Assembly (NCBI GenBank): GCA_963695705.1
Contig: CAVOHB010000009.1
Location: 310,001-374,000 of the forward strand
Direction of reading: 5' to 3'
Length of the DNA: 64,000 bases
From: JBKPNJ01 sp963695705
GTDB lineage: Bacteria; Actinomycetota; Actinomycetes; Propionibacteriales; Nocardioidaceae
Positions 42,835 through 51,514 of the stretch are shown one piece after another. Position numbers and translations under genes: made by a program. Each line of letters starts with the position of its first letter. Position 1 is the stretch's first letter. The notes below the pieces were generated by a model. It was not told the origin of the DNA. It saw only the letters and a program-made list of their open reading frames with translations, and did no database searches.

Positions 42835-44352
42835 TCAGTCCGGCGGTATGACGGGCCGGCGGAGCGGCCAGGGCTGCTCCTGCGCCGGATGTGGTTGTAC
42901 ATCTGCCAGCGCGGATTCGAGGGCCGACTCCGGTGACAGCGTGGTGTCGACCGTCACCGACTCCGGCCAGAGCGCTGCGTCGGCCAGCATGTCGAGGGCG
43001 ATCCAGCCGTCGGCGTCGGAGATGCCGCGCCTCCCACGAATCCGCGCCGAAACCAGGTCGAAGGGCGCTTCGCAGCGCAGCTGGATCAGGTCGCTGTGTG
43101 TGCGGGCCGCGATTTCGGCGGCAGCATTCCGCGGGCTGTGCTCGTTCCAGGACGCATCCAGCACCACCGACTCGCCAAGGCCGAGCAACCGCTCGGCCCG
43201 GTTGAGCAGCTCTGCGTAGGTGCGCTCGGTCCACTCCGGGGAGTAGATCCCCGACTGGTAGTCCGCGGCGGCGGAAGCCGTCGGATCGATGCCGGCGAGC
43301 TCCTTGCGGACCCTGTCGCTGCTCAGCAGTGTAAGCCCGAGCCGGTCGGCGAGTCCGCCGGCGAGGGTTGACTTCCCGGTGCCGGGCAGACCACCGACCA
43401 GGATGAGCCTCACGGCGGCGGTCGCGAGGTGGCGGTGCGTGATCGCGCTGAACACGCGGGCCTCCGCGGCAGTCTCGGTGTCGCCCTGTGCTTGCCGTAG
43501 GCAGGCTACCTTGGCACGGACGAACGCTCGGTAGGCAAGATAATGGTGCAGCAGAGCCGGTGGGGCGGGGTCGGCGGTGAACTCGCCGTACCAGCCGAGG
43601 AACCTTTCGGCGAGCTCCGGCGCGCCGTGGTGCTCGATGTCCATGGCGAGGAACGCCGCGTCGTCGAGCCGGTCGAGATAGCGCAGCCGGTCGTCGAATT
43701 CGAGGCAGTCGAGGATTCTCGGTCCGTCCGGCAGGCAGAAGATGTCGTCGGCGATGAGGTCTCCGTGCCCGTCGACGATGTAGCCGTCACGGATGCGCGA
43801 GTCGAACAAGGGCTTGCGTCCGGCAAGGAATCGCAGGGTGAGACGCTCGATCTCGGTAGCCTGCGCGCCGTCCAGCACGTTCCCGTGGAAAGGGTGCGCC
43901 TGGTCGAAGCTGGCCGCCCAGCGGGCCTGCAGTGCGTCTCGGCTGCCTTCGGCGGCGATCTGTCCGGTGCTCTCGCACCGGGAGTGGAACGCGGCGATCA
44001 CGTGTGCGATGTGGCGGAGTTCGTCCTCGATCGGAACGCGATCACGCAGCAGCGTGGAGAGTCGCCGCCCGTCGGGCATTCGGCGCATGACCACCAGGTG
44101 ATCGCAGGGACGGCCGTCCGGCCCGGCCACATCAGCGACGCCCAGGTACACGTCCGGAGCCAGCCGCTGGTTGAGTTCGACCTCCCGCCGGCACACCTCG
44201 GCGCGAGCCGACTCGGTGCGGAAGTCCAGGAACCCCATGTCGACCGGTTTCTTCAGCTTGTAAGCGCGATCCCCGATGAGGAAGACCACGCCGACGTGGG
44301 TCTCATGCACCGCCAGATAGGGCGTGTTCGGATCGCTGGTCGCGGCCGTCAT
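42835..44352 (-). CDS. Rv2004c-like protein: phosphotransferase domain fused to a P-loop kinase
   Basis: The 505-aa protein has an aminoglycoside-phosphotransferase-like N-terminal half (about residues 1-320) with the catalytic motif VDGHGDLIADDIFCL (about 195) and LDCLEFDDRLRYLD. A P-loop kinase domain follows, from about 335, with Walker A LVGGLPGTGKSTLAGGLADRL and SSDRVRKELAG. M. tuberculosis Rv2004c has the same architecture and is a DosR target of unknown function. A DevR-type box lies 83-100 bp upstream. A truncated relative lies at 38974-39222. Confidence 0.9.
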   Translation of the reverse strand: MTAATSDPNTPYLAVHETHVGVVFLIGDRAYKLKKPVDMGFLDFRTESARAEVCRREVELNQRLAPDVYLGVADVAGPDGRPCDHLVVMRRMPDGRRLSTLLRDRVPIEDELRHIAHVIAAFHSRCESTGQIAAEGSRDALQARWAASFDQAHPFHGNVLDGAQATEIERLTLRFLAGRKPLFDSRIRDGYIVDGHGDLIADDIFCLPDGPRILDCLEFDDRLRYLDRLDDAAFLAMDIEHHGAPELAERFLGWYGEFTADPAPPALLHHYLAYRAFVRAKVACLRQAQGDTETAAEARVFSAITHRHLATAAVRLILVGGLPGTGKSTLAGGLADRLGLTLLSSDRVRKELAGIDPTASAAADYQSGIYSPEWTERTYAELLNRAERLLGLGESVVLDASWNEHSPRNAAAEIAARTHSDLIQLRCEAPFDLVSARIRGRRGISDADGWIALDMLADAALWPESVTVDTTLSPESALESALADVQPHPAQEQPWPLRRPVIPPD

Positions 44353-44434
44353 GGGGAAGCCCTCTCTCTGGCGCCTGGCAGCTGGTCCGTTCTCTGTTGG
44401 CTATTTCCAGGCAACATGGTCGACGGGTGCGGCG

Positions 44435-44452
44435 ATAGGTACGAAGGTCCCG
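44435..44452. promoter_or_regulatory. DevR-type box of the Rv2004c-like kinase gene
   Basis: ATAGGTACGAAGGTCCCG reads GGGACCTTCGTACC in reverse, towards the kinase. It lies in the 444-bp divergent region 44353-44796, which also carries the next box and no gene. Confidence 0.65.
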
Positions 44453-44717
44453 GGACAGCCATATCCTCGGCCCCGACGTCATCGCGAGGTGGCGGACGGT
44501 CTCCCCGCCGGCAGGCACGCCCGAGCCGCGCGAATCCCGGAGCCGTCCGTCAACGCGTGCGGCACGGCAGGGATGGTCGTGTTCGCTACGTGCCAATCTG
44601 ACGAGGATCTCGAGCTGGCAGGGTCGAAGGGCTCGAGCCTGGCGACGGCAGGCGAGCTCCATGGGCGCGGTGCTGTCGTCCTGTGCAACGCGACCAGTGA
44701 CCCAAGCCGGGCACTGT

Positions 44718-44736
44718 CAGGACGAAGGGCTCTAGG
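44718..44736. promoter_or_regulatory. DevR-type box of the membrane-protein/peptidase pair
   Basis: CAGGACGAAGGGCTCTAGG reads GAGCCCTTCGTCC in reverse. It lies 61-79 bp before the ATG at 44797. Confidence 0.55.
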
Positions 44737-44796
44737 TCGGATGCGCCCAGGGTGCGATCGTTGAGTGGGTGAGGCACCGGAGTAAGGGAGGACGTC

Positions 44797-45261
44797 ATGA
44801 AGCCTCGCACCATCTGGGTCTCGCTGATCGTGCTCGAGGCTCTTGTCGGCCTCAATGCCGTCCTGGCGGGCTACCAGATGCTCACCGGCGGGTGGGATCT
44901 GCCCACCGGGTGGCTGGTGCACACTCCCTTCGATAGTTGGGCACTTCCCGGTCTTGCGCTCCTCCTGCTCCCCGGCCTGGGTGAGCTGTTGGCGGCTGGC
45001 TTCACACTTGGACGGCTGCCTTACTACCGGCAACTGTCAATGTTCGCGGGAGCCGGGCTGGCCGCCTGGGTCCTGGTGCAGCTCGCCTGGATGCGTGTCG
45101 TCCAGCCCGTCATGCACCCCTTGGTGTTCGCTGTCGGAGTCTTGATCACCGTACTGGCCTGGGAGCTCGGCCGAATCGAACCGGTGGATCAACCGCCACC
45201 CCACGCGACGCGTGACGAAACGACACCGACGCCCTACCACACCGTCAGGAGCCGGCGATGA
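44797..45261 (+). CDS. Four-helix membrane protein of unknown function
   Basis: The 154-aa protein has helices at about residues 7-28 (VSLIVLEALVGLNAVLAGYQ), 49-70 (LPGLALLLLPGLGELLAAGF), 80-100 and 107-124, followed by a Pro/Thr-rich cytoplasmic tail. GGGAGG lies before the ATG. The stop overlaps the start of the next gene (ATGA), so the two are coupled. The pattern is common in actinobacteria but has no known role. Confidence 0.75.
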   Translation: MKPRTIWVSLIVLEALVGLNAVLAGYQMLTGGWDLPTGWLVHTPFDSWALPGLALLLLPGLGELLAAGFTLGRLPYYRQLSMFAGAGLAAWVLVQLAWMRVVQPVMHPLVFAVGVLITVLAWELGRIEPVDQPPPHATRDETTPTPYHTVRSRR

Positions 45262-46877
45262 CCGTCCCAGCCCGGATCAGGGAGCTCAGAGTATCTGAGG
45301 GCCTGCATGCTGCGGAGGCACAGCTGCCGTTTCGTACCCCGCCGTGGATCAGGCGGGCATGGCGTTGGATGGACCCTGCGCGGCGTCGGACCGCCGCGGC
45401 GACGACGGTGGCGGCCGCCAGCGGGTTGCTGCTCAGCGCGGTCATGCCGCGAGGGCCGGTCACCACCGCAGAGGCCGTCGCAGCCATGATCACCGGTTTG
45501 GTAGCCGGTCTGGCGAGTGGGCTGCTGCTGCGGTCCCGGTGGGCGATGCTTCTCGCACCTGTTGTGCACATCGGCGTCTTCGAGCTCGTGCGCGTGCCGA
45601 CGGACGGGCCGCTGGTCGACGGCGTGCACCTGGGGACCAGCTGGGGAATCGCCGCGTTCGTCCTTGGCCGCGTGTTCGATGGACTGCTGGTCGTGCTGCC
45701 CATGCTGCTCGGAGCCGCGTACGGTGCCGGGCTGGCACGTCGACTGAACGGCAGCGGACGGTCGGCCGGTCGGTTGCATACCCGGATCGCGCGCGGTCTC
45801 CGCCGCTTGGTCGCCGGGTCGGTCGCGCTGGCGCTGGTCGCCTTCGGTGTCGTGCTCACCCGGCCGGCGAGCACACCGGCGATCCTCGGGCCGGACGGCC
45901 AACCGGTCGCGGGCAGCATCGCCACCCTGGAGAAGCTGGAGCTCGGAGGGCACGACCAGTGGATCTCCATCCGCGGCCATGACACCGACAACCCAGTGCT
46001 TCTCCACCTGGCCGGCGGACCTGGGCAGAGCGACCTCGGTTACATCCGTGCACTGTGGGGCGGTATCGAGAGCGACTTCACCGTGGTCGACTGGGACCAG
46101 CGCGGCACCGGCAAGTCCTACGCCGCCCTTGACCCCACCAGTACATGGACGCTCGACCAGGCAGTCGCGGACACCGTGCAGCTCACCAACTACCTGCGAC
46201 AGCGTTTCGACGAGCGCAAGATCTACCTCATCGGCGAGTCCTGGGGCACGATCATCGGCACACTCGCGGTGCAGCAGCACCCAGAGCTCTACTACGCCTA
46301 CATCGGCGGGGGGCAGATGGTCGACGTGCTCGAGACCGACCGGCTGCTGTACCAGGCGATGCTCGACTACGCCAGCCGCACCGGCAACCAGGACGTCGCC
46401 GACCGGATGCGCAGCTACGGCCCACCGCCTTACGACGACGTGTTCGCGAACGCCTACGTCCTGAGCTACTACGACGAACTCAACCCGCACGACCCCCCAC
46501 AGAGCTACGAGGACCGTATCAGCGACGCCGGCATCGGCCCGCTCAACGTGCTTGCATCCGAGTACACCTTCATAGAGAAGGTCAACGTCGTCCGCGGCCT
46601 CGCCGACATGTTCGCTGTCATGTACCCCCAGCTCCAGGGCATCGACTTCCGCCGCGACGTGCCCCGACTTCATGTACCGGTGTATCTGCTCGACGCCCGC
46701 TACGAGGCCACCGCCCGACGGCTACCCGCCCACGAATGGTTCAACCTGCTCAAGGCACCCATCAAGAAGCAGTATGTCTTCCGCCTGTCCGGGCACTCCG
46801 CCCAGTATGAGCAGGCTGACAGACTGCACCACATCCTCACCCACACTGTTCTCCCCCAGACATACGACCCGCAGTAA
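45258..46877 (+). CDS. Membrane-anchored alpha/beta hydrolase (S33 peptidase-like)
   Basis: The 539-aa protein has about four N-terminal helices (about residues 45-200) followed by an extracytoplasmic or membrane-facing alpha/beta hydrolase. LLHLAGGPGQSDLGY is the HGGPG-like oxyanion region of proline iminopeptidases, VVDWDQRGTGKS follows, and the nucleophile elbow is LIGESWGTIIG (about 330). A late HSAQYEQ supplies the likely catalytic His. The substrate is unknown; S33 members cleave N-terminal Pro or hydrolyse esters. It is cotranscribed with the preceding membrane protein. Confidence 0.85.
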   Translation: MTVPARIRELRVSEGLHAAEAQLPFRTPPWIRRAWRWMDPARRRTAAATTVAAASGLLLSAVMPRGPVTTAEAVAAMITGLVAGLASGLLLRSRWAMLLAPVVHIGVFELVRVPTDGPLVDGVHLGTSWGIAAFVLGRVFDGLLVVLPMLLGAAYGAGLARRLNGSGRSAGRLHTRIARGLRRLVAGSVALALVAFGVVLTRPASTPAILGPDGQPVAGSIATLEKLELGGHDQWISIRGHDTDNPVLLHLAGGPGQSDLGYIRALWGGIESDFTVVDWDQRGTGKSYAALDPTSTWTLDQAVADTVQLTNYLRQRFDERKIYLIGESWGTIIGTLAVQQHPELYYAYIGGGQMVDVLETDRLLYQAMLDYASRTGNQDVADRMRSYGPPPYDDVFANAYVLSYYDELNPHDPPQSYEDRISDAGIGPLNVLASEYTFIEKVNVVRGLADMFAVMYPQLQGIDFRRDVPRLHVPVYLLDARYEATARRLPAHEWFNLLKAPIKKQYVFRLSGHSAQYEQADRLHHILTHTVLPQTYDPQ

Positions 46878-46952
46878 CCGACCTCGGACGGACCATCAAC
46901 GAGCCGAACGCCGGTCCTGGAGTGCTACCAGGTCTGCGGTGACGACACCCTG

Positions 46953-46971
46953 CCGGGACGAAAGGCCCCAG
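46953..46971. promoter_or_regulatory. DevR-type box upstream of arginine deiminase
   Basis: CCGGGACGAAAGGCCCCAG contains GGGACGAAAGGCCCC, a good match. It lies about 210 bp before arcA in the 303-bp region 46878-47180, where no other feature was found. Confidence 0.65.
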
Positions 46972-47180
46972 CGCTGGAACAGACACCCACTCAGAGTCGT
47001 CCCAGGCACCCTCACCAGCGTGGTCTGGGGGCCGTTCCTCATGGCCGGTGGCGCCAGTGCTCTCGGTATCCCTGTCTACTTGTCGATGCGTGGGTCCATG
47101 ACCGCGCCAGAAGCCGTTCCGGAGTACCGATGAGCGGACCTGCTGTCCCGAGGTCTCCCCAAGCGGAAAGGACTTCCATC

Positions 47181-48410
47181 ATGACGTTCCATGTCGACTC
47201 CGAGGTCGGACGGCTCAAGCAGGTGATTGTGCGTCGACCCGGTGTCGAGTTGAGCAGGCTTACCCCCGGCAACGTCGATGAGCTTCTCTTCGACGACGTC
47301 ATGTGGGCTCACCGTGCTCGGGAAGAGCACGACGCCTTCGTCGCTCAACTCCAGGCTCGTGGTGTCATCGTGCATCACTTCGTAACTCTGCTGGCTGAAG
47401 CCCTGGACGAGCCTGGTGCAAGGGTGTTCCTGCAAGACAGGCTCACGACGGCGAACCGGTTCGGCCCCGCCCTCGACGCGCCCCTCGACGAGCTCGTCAG
47501 CTCGACGCCGGCCGGGACGTTGGCCGCATTGCTGGTTGGAGGCGTGCTCAAGAGCGATGTCACAGCACAGCTGCACACCCCGAGCCTGCTGATGGAGTAC
47601 CTGCGTCCGGACGACTTCCTGCTCCGGCCGCTCCCGAACCATCTGTTTCAGCGCGACAACTCCGCATGGATCTATGACGGGGTATCCATCAACCCGATGG
47701 CCAAACCCGCCCGCCAGCGGGAGACGATCAACTCCCGTGTCGTATACAACTTCCACCCGATGTTCGCGACCACGCAGATGCGGTTTCTGTACGGAAACGA
47801 CTCATCGTCCCATGGGGAGGCGACGATAGAGGGCGGCGACATCACGGTAATAGGCGACCGGGCCGTGATGATCGGCATGGGCGAACGTTCCACACCACAG
47901 GGCGTGGAGACGCTTTCTCGCTCGCTGTTCCGGGCCGGCAGCGTGGACACGGTCATAGTGGTTGAGCTGCCGAAGGAACGGGCCTTCATGCATCTCGACA
48001 CAGCCATGACCATGATCGACCGGGATGCGTTCTGCGTCTATCCCTACCTCTCTGAAGATCTTCGGTCCTTCACGCTCACCGCGATCGGCGATGAGGGTGA
48101 GTTCAAGATCGAAGAGAACACCGAGCTCTTCCCCGTGGTCGCGGACGCCATCGGCGTCGAACGGCTGCGGATCCTGCGGACACCGATCGACAGGATGGGC
48201 GCGCAGCGCGAGCAGTGGGACGACGGTAACAACTTCCTCGCGGTGTCGCCTGGCGTCATCCTCGGCTATGAGCGCAACACGACCACGAACCGCTACCTTG
48301 CCGACGAAGGTGTCGACGTCGTGCCCGTTGTCGGCTCGGAGCTCGGTAGAGGACGCGGGGGACCGCGGTGCATGACCTGCCCCATCGAGCGGGAACCCGT
48401 GGAGTCATGA
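47181..48410 (+). CDS. arcA: Arginine deiminase
   Basis: The 409-aa enzyme hydrolyses arginine to citrulline and ammonia. The guanidino-modifying residues are visible: Asp in FQRDNSAWI (about 162), Glu in IEGGDITVIG (about 215), His in AFMHLDTAMT (about 272) and catalytic Cys in RCMTCPIEREP (about 397). I chose the ATG at 47181 (AAAGGA upstream); the frame is open to 47130. The usual partners arcB and arcC are absent from the window, so ATP gain needs genes elsewhere; ammonia release may counter acid stress. Confidence 0.94.
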   Translation: MTFHVDSEVGRLKQVIVRRPGVELSRLTPGNVDELLFDDVMWAHRAREEHDAFVAQLQARGVIVHHFVTLLAEALDEPGARVFLQDRLTTANRFGPALDAPLDELVSSTPAGTLAALLVGGVLKSDVTAQLHTPSLLMEYLRPDDFLLRPLPNHLFQRDNSAWIYDGVSINPMAKPARQRETINSRVVYNFHPMFATTQMRFLYGNDSSSHGEATIEGGDITVIGDRAVMIGMGERSTPQGVETLSRSLFRAGSVDTVIVVELPKERAFMHLDTAMTMIDRDAFCVYPYLSEDLRSFTLTAIGDEGEFKIEENTELFPVVADAIGVERLRILRTPIDRMGAQREQWDDGNNFLAVSPGVILGYERNTTTNRYLADEGVDVVPVVGSELGRGRGGPRCMTCPIEREPVES

Positions 48411-48437
48411 CGGGTGCTGAAACGCAGAGGAGATGGC

Positions 48438-48472
48438 GTGGGACTTCCGCCGGACGATGTGGGACTTCCGCC
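48438..48472. promoter_or_regulatory. Tandem direct repeat resembling DevR half sites
   Basis: GTGGGACTTCCGCC occurs twice, at 48438-48451 and 48459-48472, exactly 21 bp apart (two helical turns). Each copy has the GGGACTT half of the DevR box but not its mirror half. They lie about 105 bp before the 2TM-protein start. Confidence 0.55.
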
Positions 48473-48576
48473 CGTGTTCGAAATCCCAGTGCCCTGGGAC
48501 ACTGAGAATAGATCCCGGCGGTCCCGCGGACAGCGGTGCTGGACAGGAAGCGTGATGGAGTTGGGAGGTCTCAACC

Positions 48577-48861
48577 ATGAGTGCGAACCACACGGTTGAC
48601 GAGGAAACACTGCGCGATCGGGCGATCACACGGCTGAAGAAGCAAGCCGACTTCAAGATCCACCTGTTCATGTATCTGATGGTCAATGCCTTCCTCGTCG
48701 TCATCTGGGCCATGACTGGGGCAGCCTTCTTCTGGCCGGTGTTCCCGATCATCGGTTGGGGAATCGGCGTGGTGGCAAATGCCTGGGACGCCTACGGCTC
48801 GGATGTTCCCAGCGAAAGCCAGATCCGCGATGAGATGGACCGTCTGCAGCATCGAGCATGA
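48577..48861 (+). CDS. 2TM-domain protein
   Basis: The 94-aa protein has a short N-terminal amphipathic stretch (LRDRAITRLKKQADFKIHLF), two transmembrane helices (about residues 30-48 and 52-70) and a C-terminal segment, DEMDRLQHR. This is the 2TM-domain family, often attached to histidine kinases or found alone. It may be the last DevR-type target of the island; the upstream tandem GGGACTT repeat supports that. Confidence 0.8.
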   Translation: MSANHTVDEETLRDRAITRLKKQADFKIHLFMYLMVNAFLVVIWAMTGAAFFWPVFPIIGWGIGVVANAWDAYGSDVPSESQIRDEMDRLQHRA

Positions 48862-48978
48862 ACACGAGGCGCCACTCGAGCCCGAGCTGGCGCTAATAGC
48901 GTCCGAGTCAACACGGTCGCCGAGTCAGGTTTCTTGCGCCATCCGCCAGATGATGACGCAGAGAGATAGGAATCCACG

Positions 48979-50457
48979 ATGACGACGTACCCCGTTCGCC
49001 TTGAGAGCCGGCTCGACCCGAAACTGTCCAGATGGCTGTGGCTGGTCAAATGGCTCCTGTTGATTCCACACTTCATCCTGCTGGTCTTTCTGTGGATCGC
49101 GTTCTTCGCGCTAACTGTCGCGGCGTTCTTTGCAATCCTGTTCACCGGCCGGTATCCACGTGCGCTGTTCGGCTTCAACGTGGGTGTGCTCCGCTGGACA
49201 TGGCGTGTGTCGTACTACGGATACAGCGCTTTAGGAACCGACCGCTATCCACCGTTTACGCTGGCCGAGGTGGGGGACTATCCCGCGACCCTGGAGATCG
49301 ACTACCCCGATCACCTGTCACGAGGCCTGGTGTTGGTCAAGTGGTGGCTGCTTGCGATCCCGCACTACATCATCATCGCCTTCTTCATCGGTGGCGGCAC
49401 CTGGCTGGCCTGGCGCTCCGATGACTGGCAGTGGAGCTGGGGCGGCGGCGGATTGGTGGGCGTCCTGGTCCTCGTTGCGGGGATCATTCTCGCGTTCACC
49501 GGGAGCTATCCGCGTCCCCTGCTGGACTTCATCTTGGGAATGGACCGCTGGGTGTTCCGGGTGGCCGCGTACGTGGGACTGATGACCGACCAGTACCCGC
49601 CTTTCCGACTCGACACCGGTGAGGACGAACCAGGTCCCGTATCGATGACAGCGGCCGAGCCGACGGGGGACGTGTCCACAGCACCCGATGCACCGCCATA
49701 CTCATCGTCCACCACCGCCGAAGCGGCAGGTTCCACGGGTGGCGTACCACTCCCACCTGGGTCGGCATCGAGCCAATCGCGGTGGACCACCGGGCGAGTC
49801 GTCTCAGTCGTGCTCGGCTCGGTCTTCGCGCTGGTGTCGGTCGGTGTCCTGGTCGCCGGCGCAGGGCTGCTGATCGTAGACCGGACCACGCGGGTCGACG
49901 GCTTTGTGACGTCTGATTCGCAGACGTTCACCAGCGAGGGTTACGCGGTTGTCAGCAACCCGATCGATTTCCAGGTCGAGGGACCGGACTGGCCGGTCGT
50001 CCGATCCATCCTCGGCGACGTGCGTATCCGGGCAACCTCACAAGGTCAGGGCGGGGGTGAGATCTTCCTCGGCATCGCACCGGCGAGTCAGGCGGAGACC
50101 TACCTGCGGGGGGTGGCTCGCAGCACGTTCAGCGACAGCAACTCCCGTGAGGGGACTGCGATTGCCGGCCTTGCCCCGTCGGCTCCGCCGACCGATCAGG
50201 ACATATGGGTGGCCCAGGCCAGCGGACCGGGAACGCAGTCGCTCACGTGGTCCCCGGGTTCAGGGCAGTGGGATCTGGTGGCGATGAACTCGGACGCTTC
50301 TCGGCCGGTGGCGGTCCAGGCTGATGTGGGCGCCACGATTCCCTGGCTCATCTGGCTCGCCGTTGGCCTGCTGATCTTCGGCGTTCTGCTCCTCGCGTTG
50401 GGCACCGTACTCATCGCCATACCCGTACATCGAGCATCACACGACCGACGGCCATGA
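48979..50457 (+). CDS. DUF4389-family membrane protein
   Basis: The 492-aa protein has two DUF4389 repeats. Each consists of a helix with WLWLVKWLLLIPHF or LVLVKWWLLAIPHY, a second helix, and then FTGRYPRALFGF or FTGSYPRPLLDF. A Ser/Thr/Pro-rich linker (about 215-265) follows, then a helix (about 275-300), an extracytoplasmic domain (about 305-445) and a last helix (about 452-475). The function is unknown. The gene ends in a perfect terminator hairpin. No clear DevR-type box lies in the 117-bp gap before it. Confidence 0.85.
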   Translation: MTTYPVRLESRLDPKLSRWLWLVKWLLLIPHFILLVFLWIAFFALTVAAFFAILFTGRYPRALFGFNVGVLRWTWRVSYYGYSALGTDRYPPFTLAEVGDYPATLEIDYPDHLSRGLVLVKWWLLAIPHYIIIAFFIGGGTWLAWRSDDWQWSWGGGGLVGVLVLVAGIILAFTGSYPRPLLDFILGMDRWVFRVAAYVGLMTDQYPPFRLDTGEDEPGPVSMTAAEPTGDVSTAPDAPPYSSSTTAEAAGSTGGVPLPPGSASSQSRWTTGRVVSVVLGSVFALVSVGVLVAGAGLLIVDRTTRVDGFVTSDSQTFTSEGYAVVSNPIDFQVEGPDWPVVRSILGDVRIRATSQGQGGGEIFLGIAPASQAETYLRGVARSTFSDSNSREGTAIAGLAPSAPPTDQDIWVAQASGPGTQSLTWSPGSGQWDLVAMNSDASRPVAVQADVGATIPWLIWLAVGLLIFGVLLLALGTVLIAIPVHRASHDRRP

Positions 50458-50472
50458 AACGCCGTCGGTCGT
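50441..50472. terminator. Perfect bidirectional terminator hairpin
   Basis: ACGACCGACGGC (50441-50452) and GCCGTCGGTCGT (50461-50472) form a 12-bp perfect stem with an 8-nt loop that contains the stop codon of the DUF4389 gene. It lies between two convergent genes and can serve both. Confidence 0.8.
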
Positions 50473-50503
50473 AAGTGCACCCGCGGCTCGACGCACATGG
50501 TCG

Positions 50504-51293
50504 TCAACGCACCATCGCGTGGATGCCGCGTATGAAGTCCCCGCTGTTGGCCCACGAGCCGTCTGCCTGGACGAGGAGCACCGCGCCGATCACCGCCGCG
50601 GCTGCCGCAGAGATGAGTACGCTGGCACGCTTCACGGAGCCGGGGACAGTCGTGGCGGCCGCCCCCGCCAGCGTGATCCGGACCGCGGGCACGAGGCGAG
50701 CGAGCACGTGGACGCCGGTGACAACGGCCCGAGAGCACAAAAGCCGCTTGGTGGACGGTGACCCAGTCCACCGGAGACGCGAACAGCGTGATGAGCGGCG
50801 TATGGCTGGTCGACTGTCCAAGGAGCACCAGAACAACGCCGGAACCGAGCAGAGCCATGGTGGAGGCAACCACCAGCGGACCGAGCAGCCGCAGGACCAC
50901 TGGTGGAGGCCCCGCCAGGCGATAGGCAGGGTGACCGCAGTAGTACCGGACCACGCGCCAGCCAGTGGTGGCCGTCTTGGCGAACGCCGGCGGGATGAGC
51001 AAAGTGCCGACAGCGACGTGCCAGGTGAGCAGGCCGCGCACGTTGAGGAGCGTGACGAGCTCAGCGACGATCAGCACAAGCATGAGCAGTCCGATGGCCG
51101 CCGTGAGCTGAGCGTTTCCTGCGGGACCGCCGGTTCGGGGTAACACCGGGTCGTTCCTCTTCTCCAGGCCCAGCGCTGACTCGACCACGTCGGCGGCTGG
51201 CGGAGGTAGTCGTTGCGCGGCGCGACTCGGGAGAAGGTGGCCGAGCCCGTCGAGCTTCGCGTTGAGCCAGAGCCGGAGAGGCGTTGTCGTCAC
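50504..51293 (-). CDS. Cytochrome b-like membrane protein, one-base frameshift
   Basis: The corrected protein has about 262 aa and five or six helices. Candidate heme ligands are His in LLTWHVAVGTL, CGHPAYRL, VTVHQAAFVL and GVHVLARL, spaced like di-heme b-type cytochromes. One extra G in the G3 run (minus strand) at about 50726-50731 breaks the frame; removing it gives FVLSAVVTGVHVLARLVPA, ending in SGDFIRGIHAMVR. It starts with GTG overlapping the ferredoxin stop (GTGA). It is the last gene of the electron-transfer operon. Confidence 0.72.
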
Positions 51294-51514
51294 TGGATCG
51301 CTGTTCGGTCCGTGACCAGCCGCAGAGCAAGACGGGGGCACTCCCGGACGGCCGCTTCCGCGTGCTCGCGAACGGCTGCCGGAACCTGCAGGGGGGGTTC
51401 CGATGAGGCGATCGGGTAATTCCAATCGTCTGCGGTGAGCACCTCGGGCAGCAGCTCAAGGCAGAGTCCCCGTGCCTCGCATCGCGTCCAGTCGATCGAG
51501 AGCCAGGTGGTCAT
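51290..51514 (-). CDS. Small ferredoxin
   Basis: The 74-aa protein has CEARGLCLELLPEV near the start and one more Cys in REC-PRLAL near the end. This spacing fits a 3Fe-4S or incomplete 4Fe-4S ferredoxin of the type that serves actinobacterial cytochromes P450. It overlaps the NuoF-like stop (ATGA) and the cytochrome b-like start (GTGA), so electrons probably pass between those two proteins through it. Confidence 0.8.
   Translation of the reverse strand: MTTWLSIDWTRCEARGLCLELLPEVLTADDWNYPIASSEPPLQVPAAVREHAEAAVRECPRLALRLVTDRTAIQ

Noticed and set aside
46672..47133. Short frame ending just before arginine deiminase (MAGGASALGIPVYLSM…)
   Set aside because: Most of it overlaps the peptidase gene in another frame; the 30-codon end has no ribosome binding site worth reporting.
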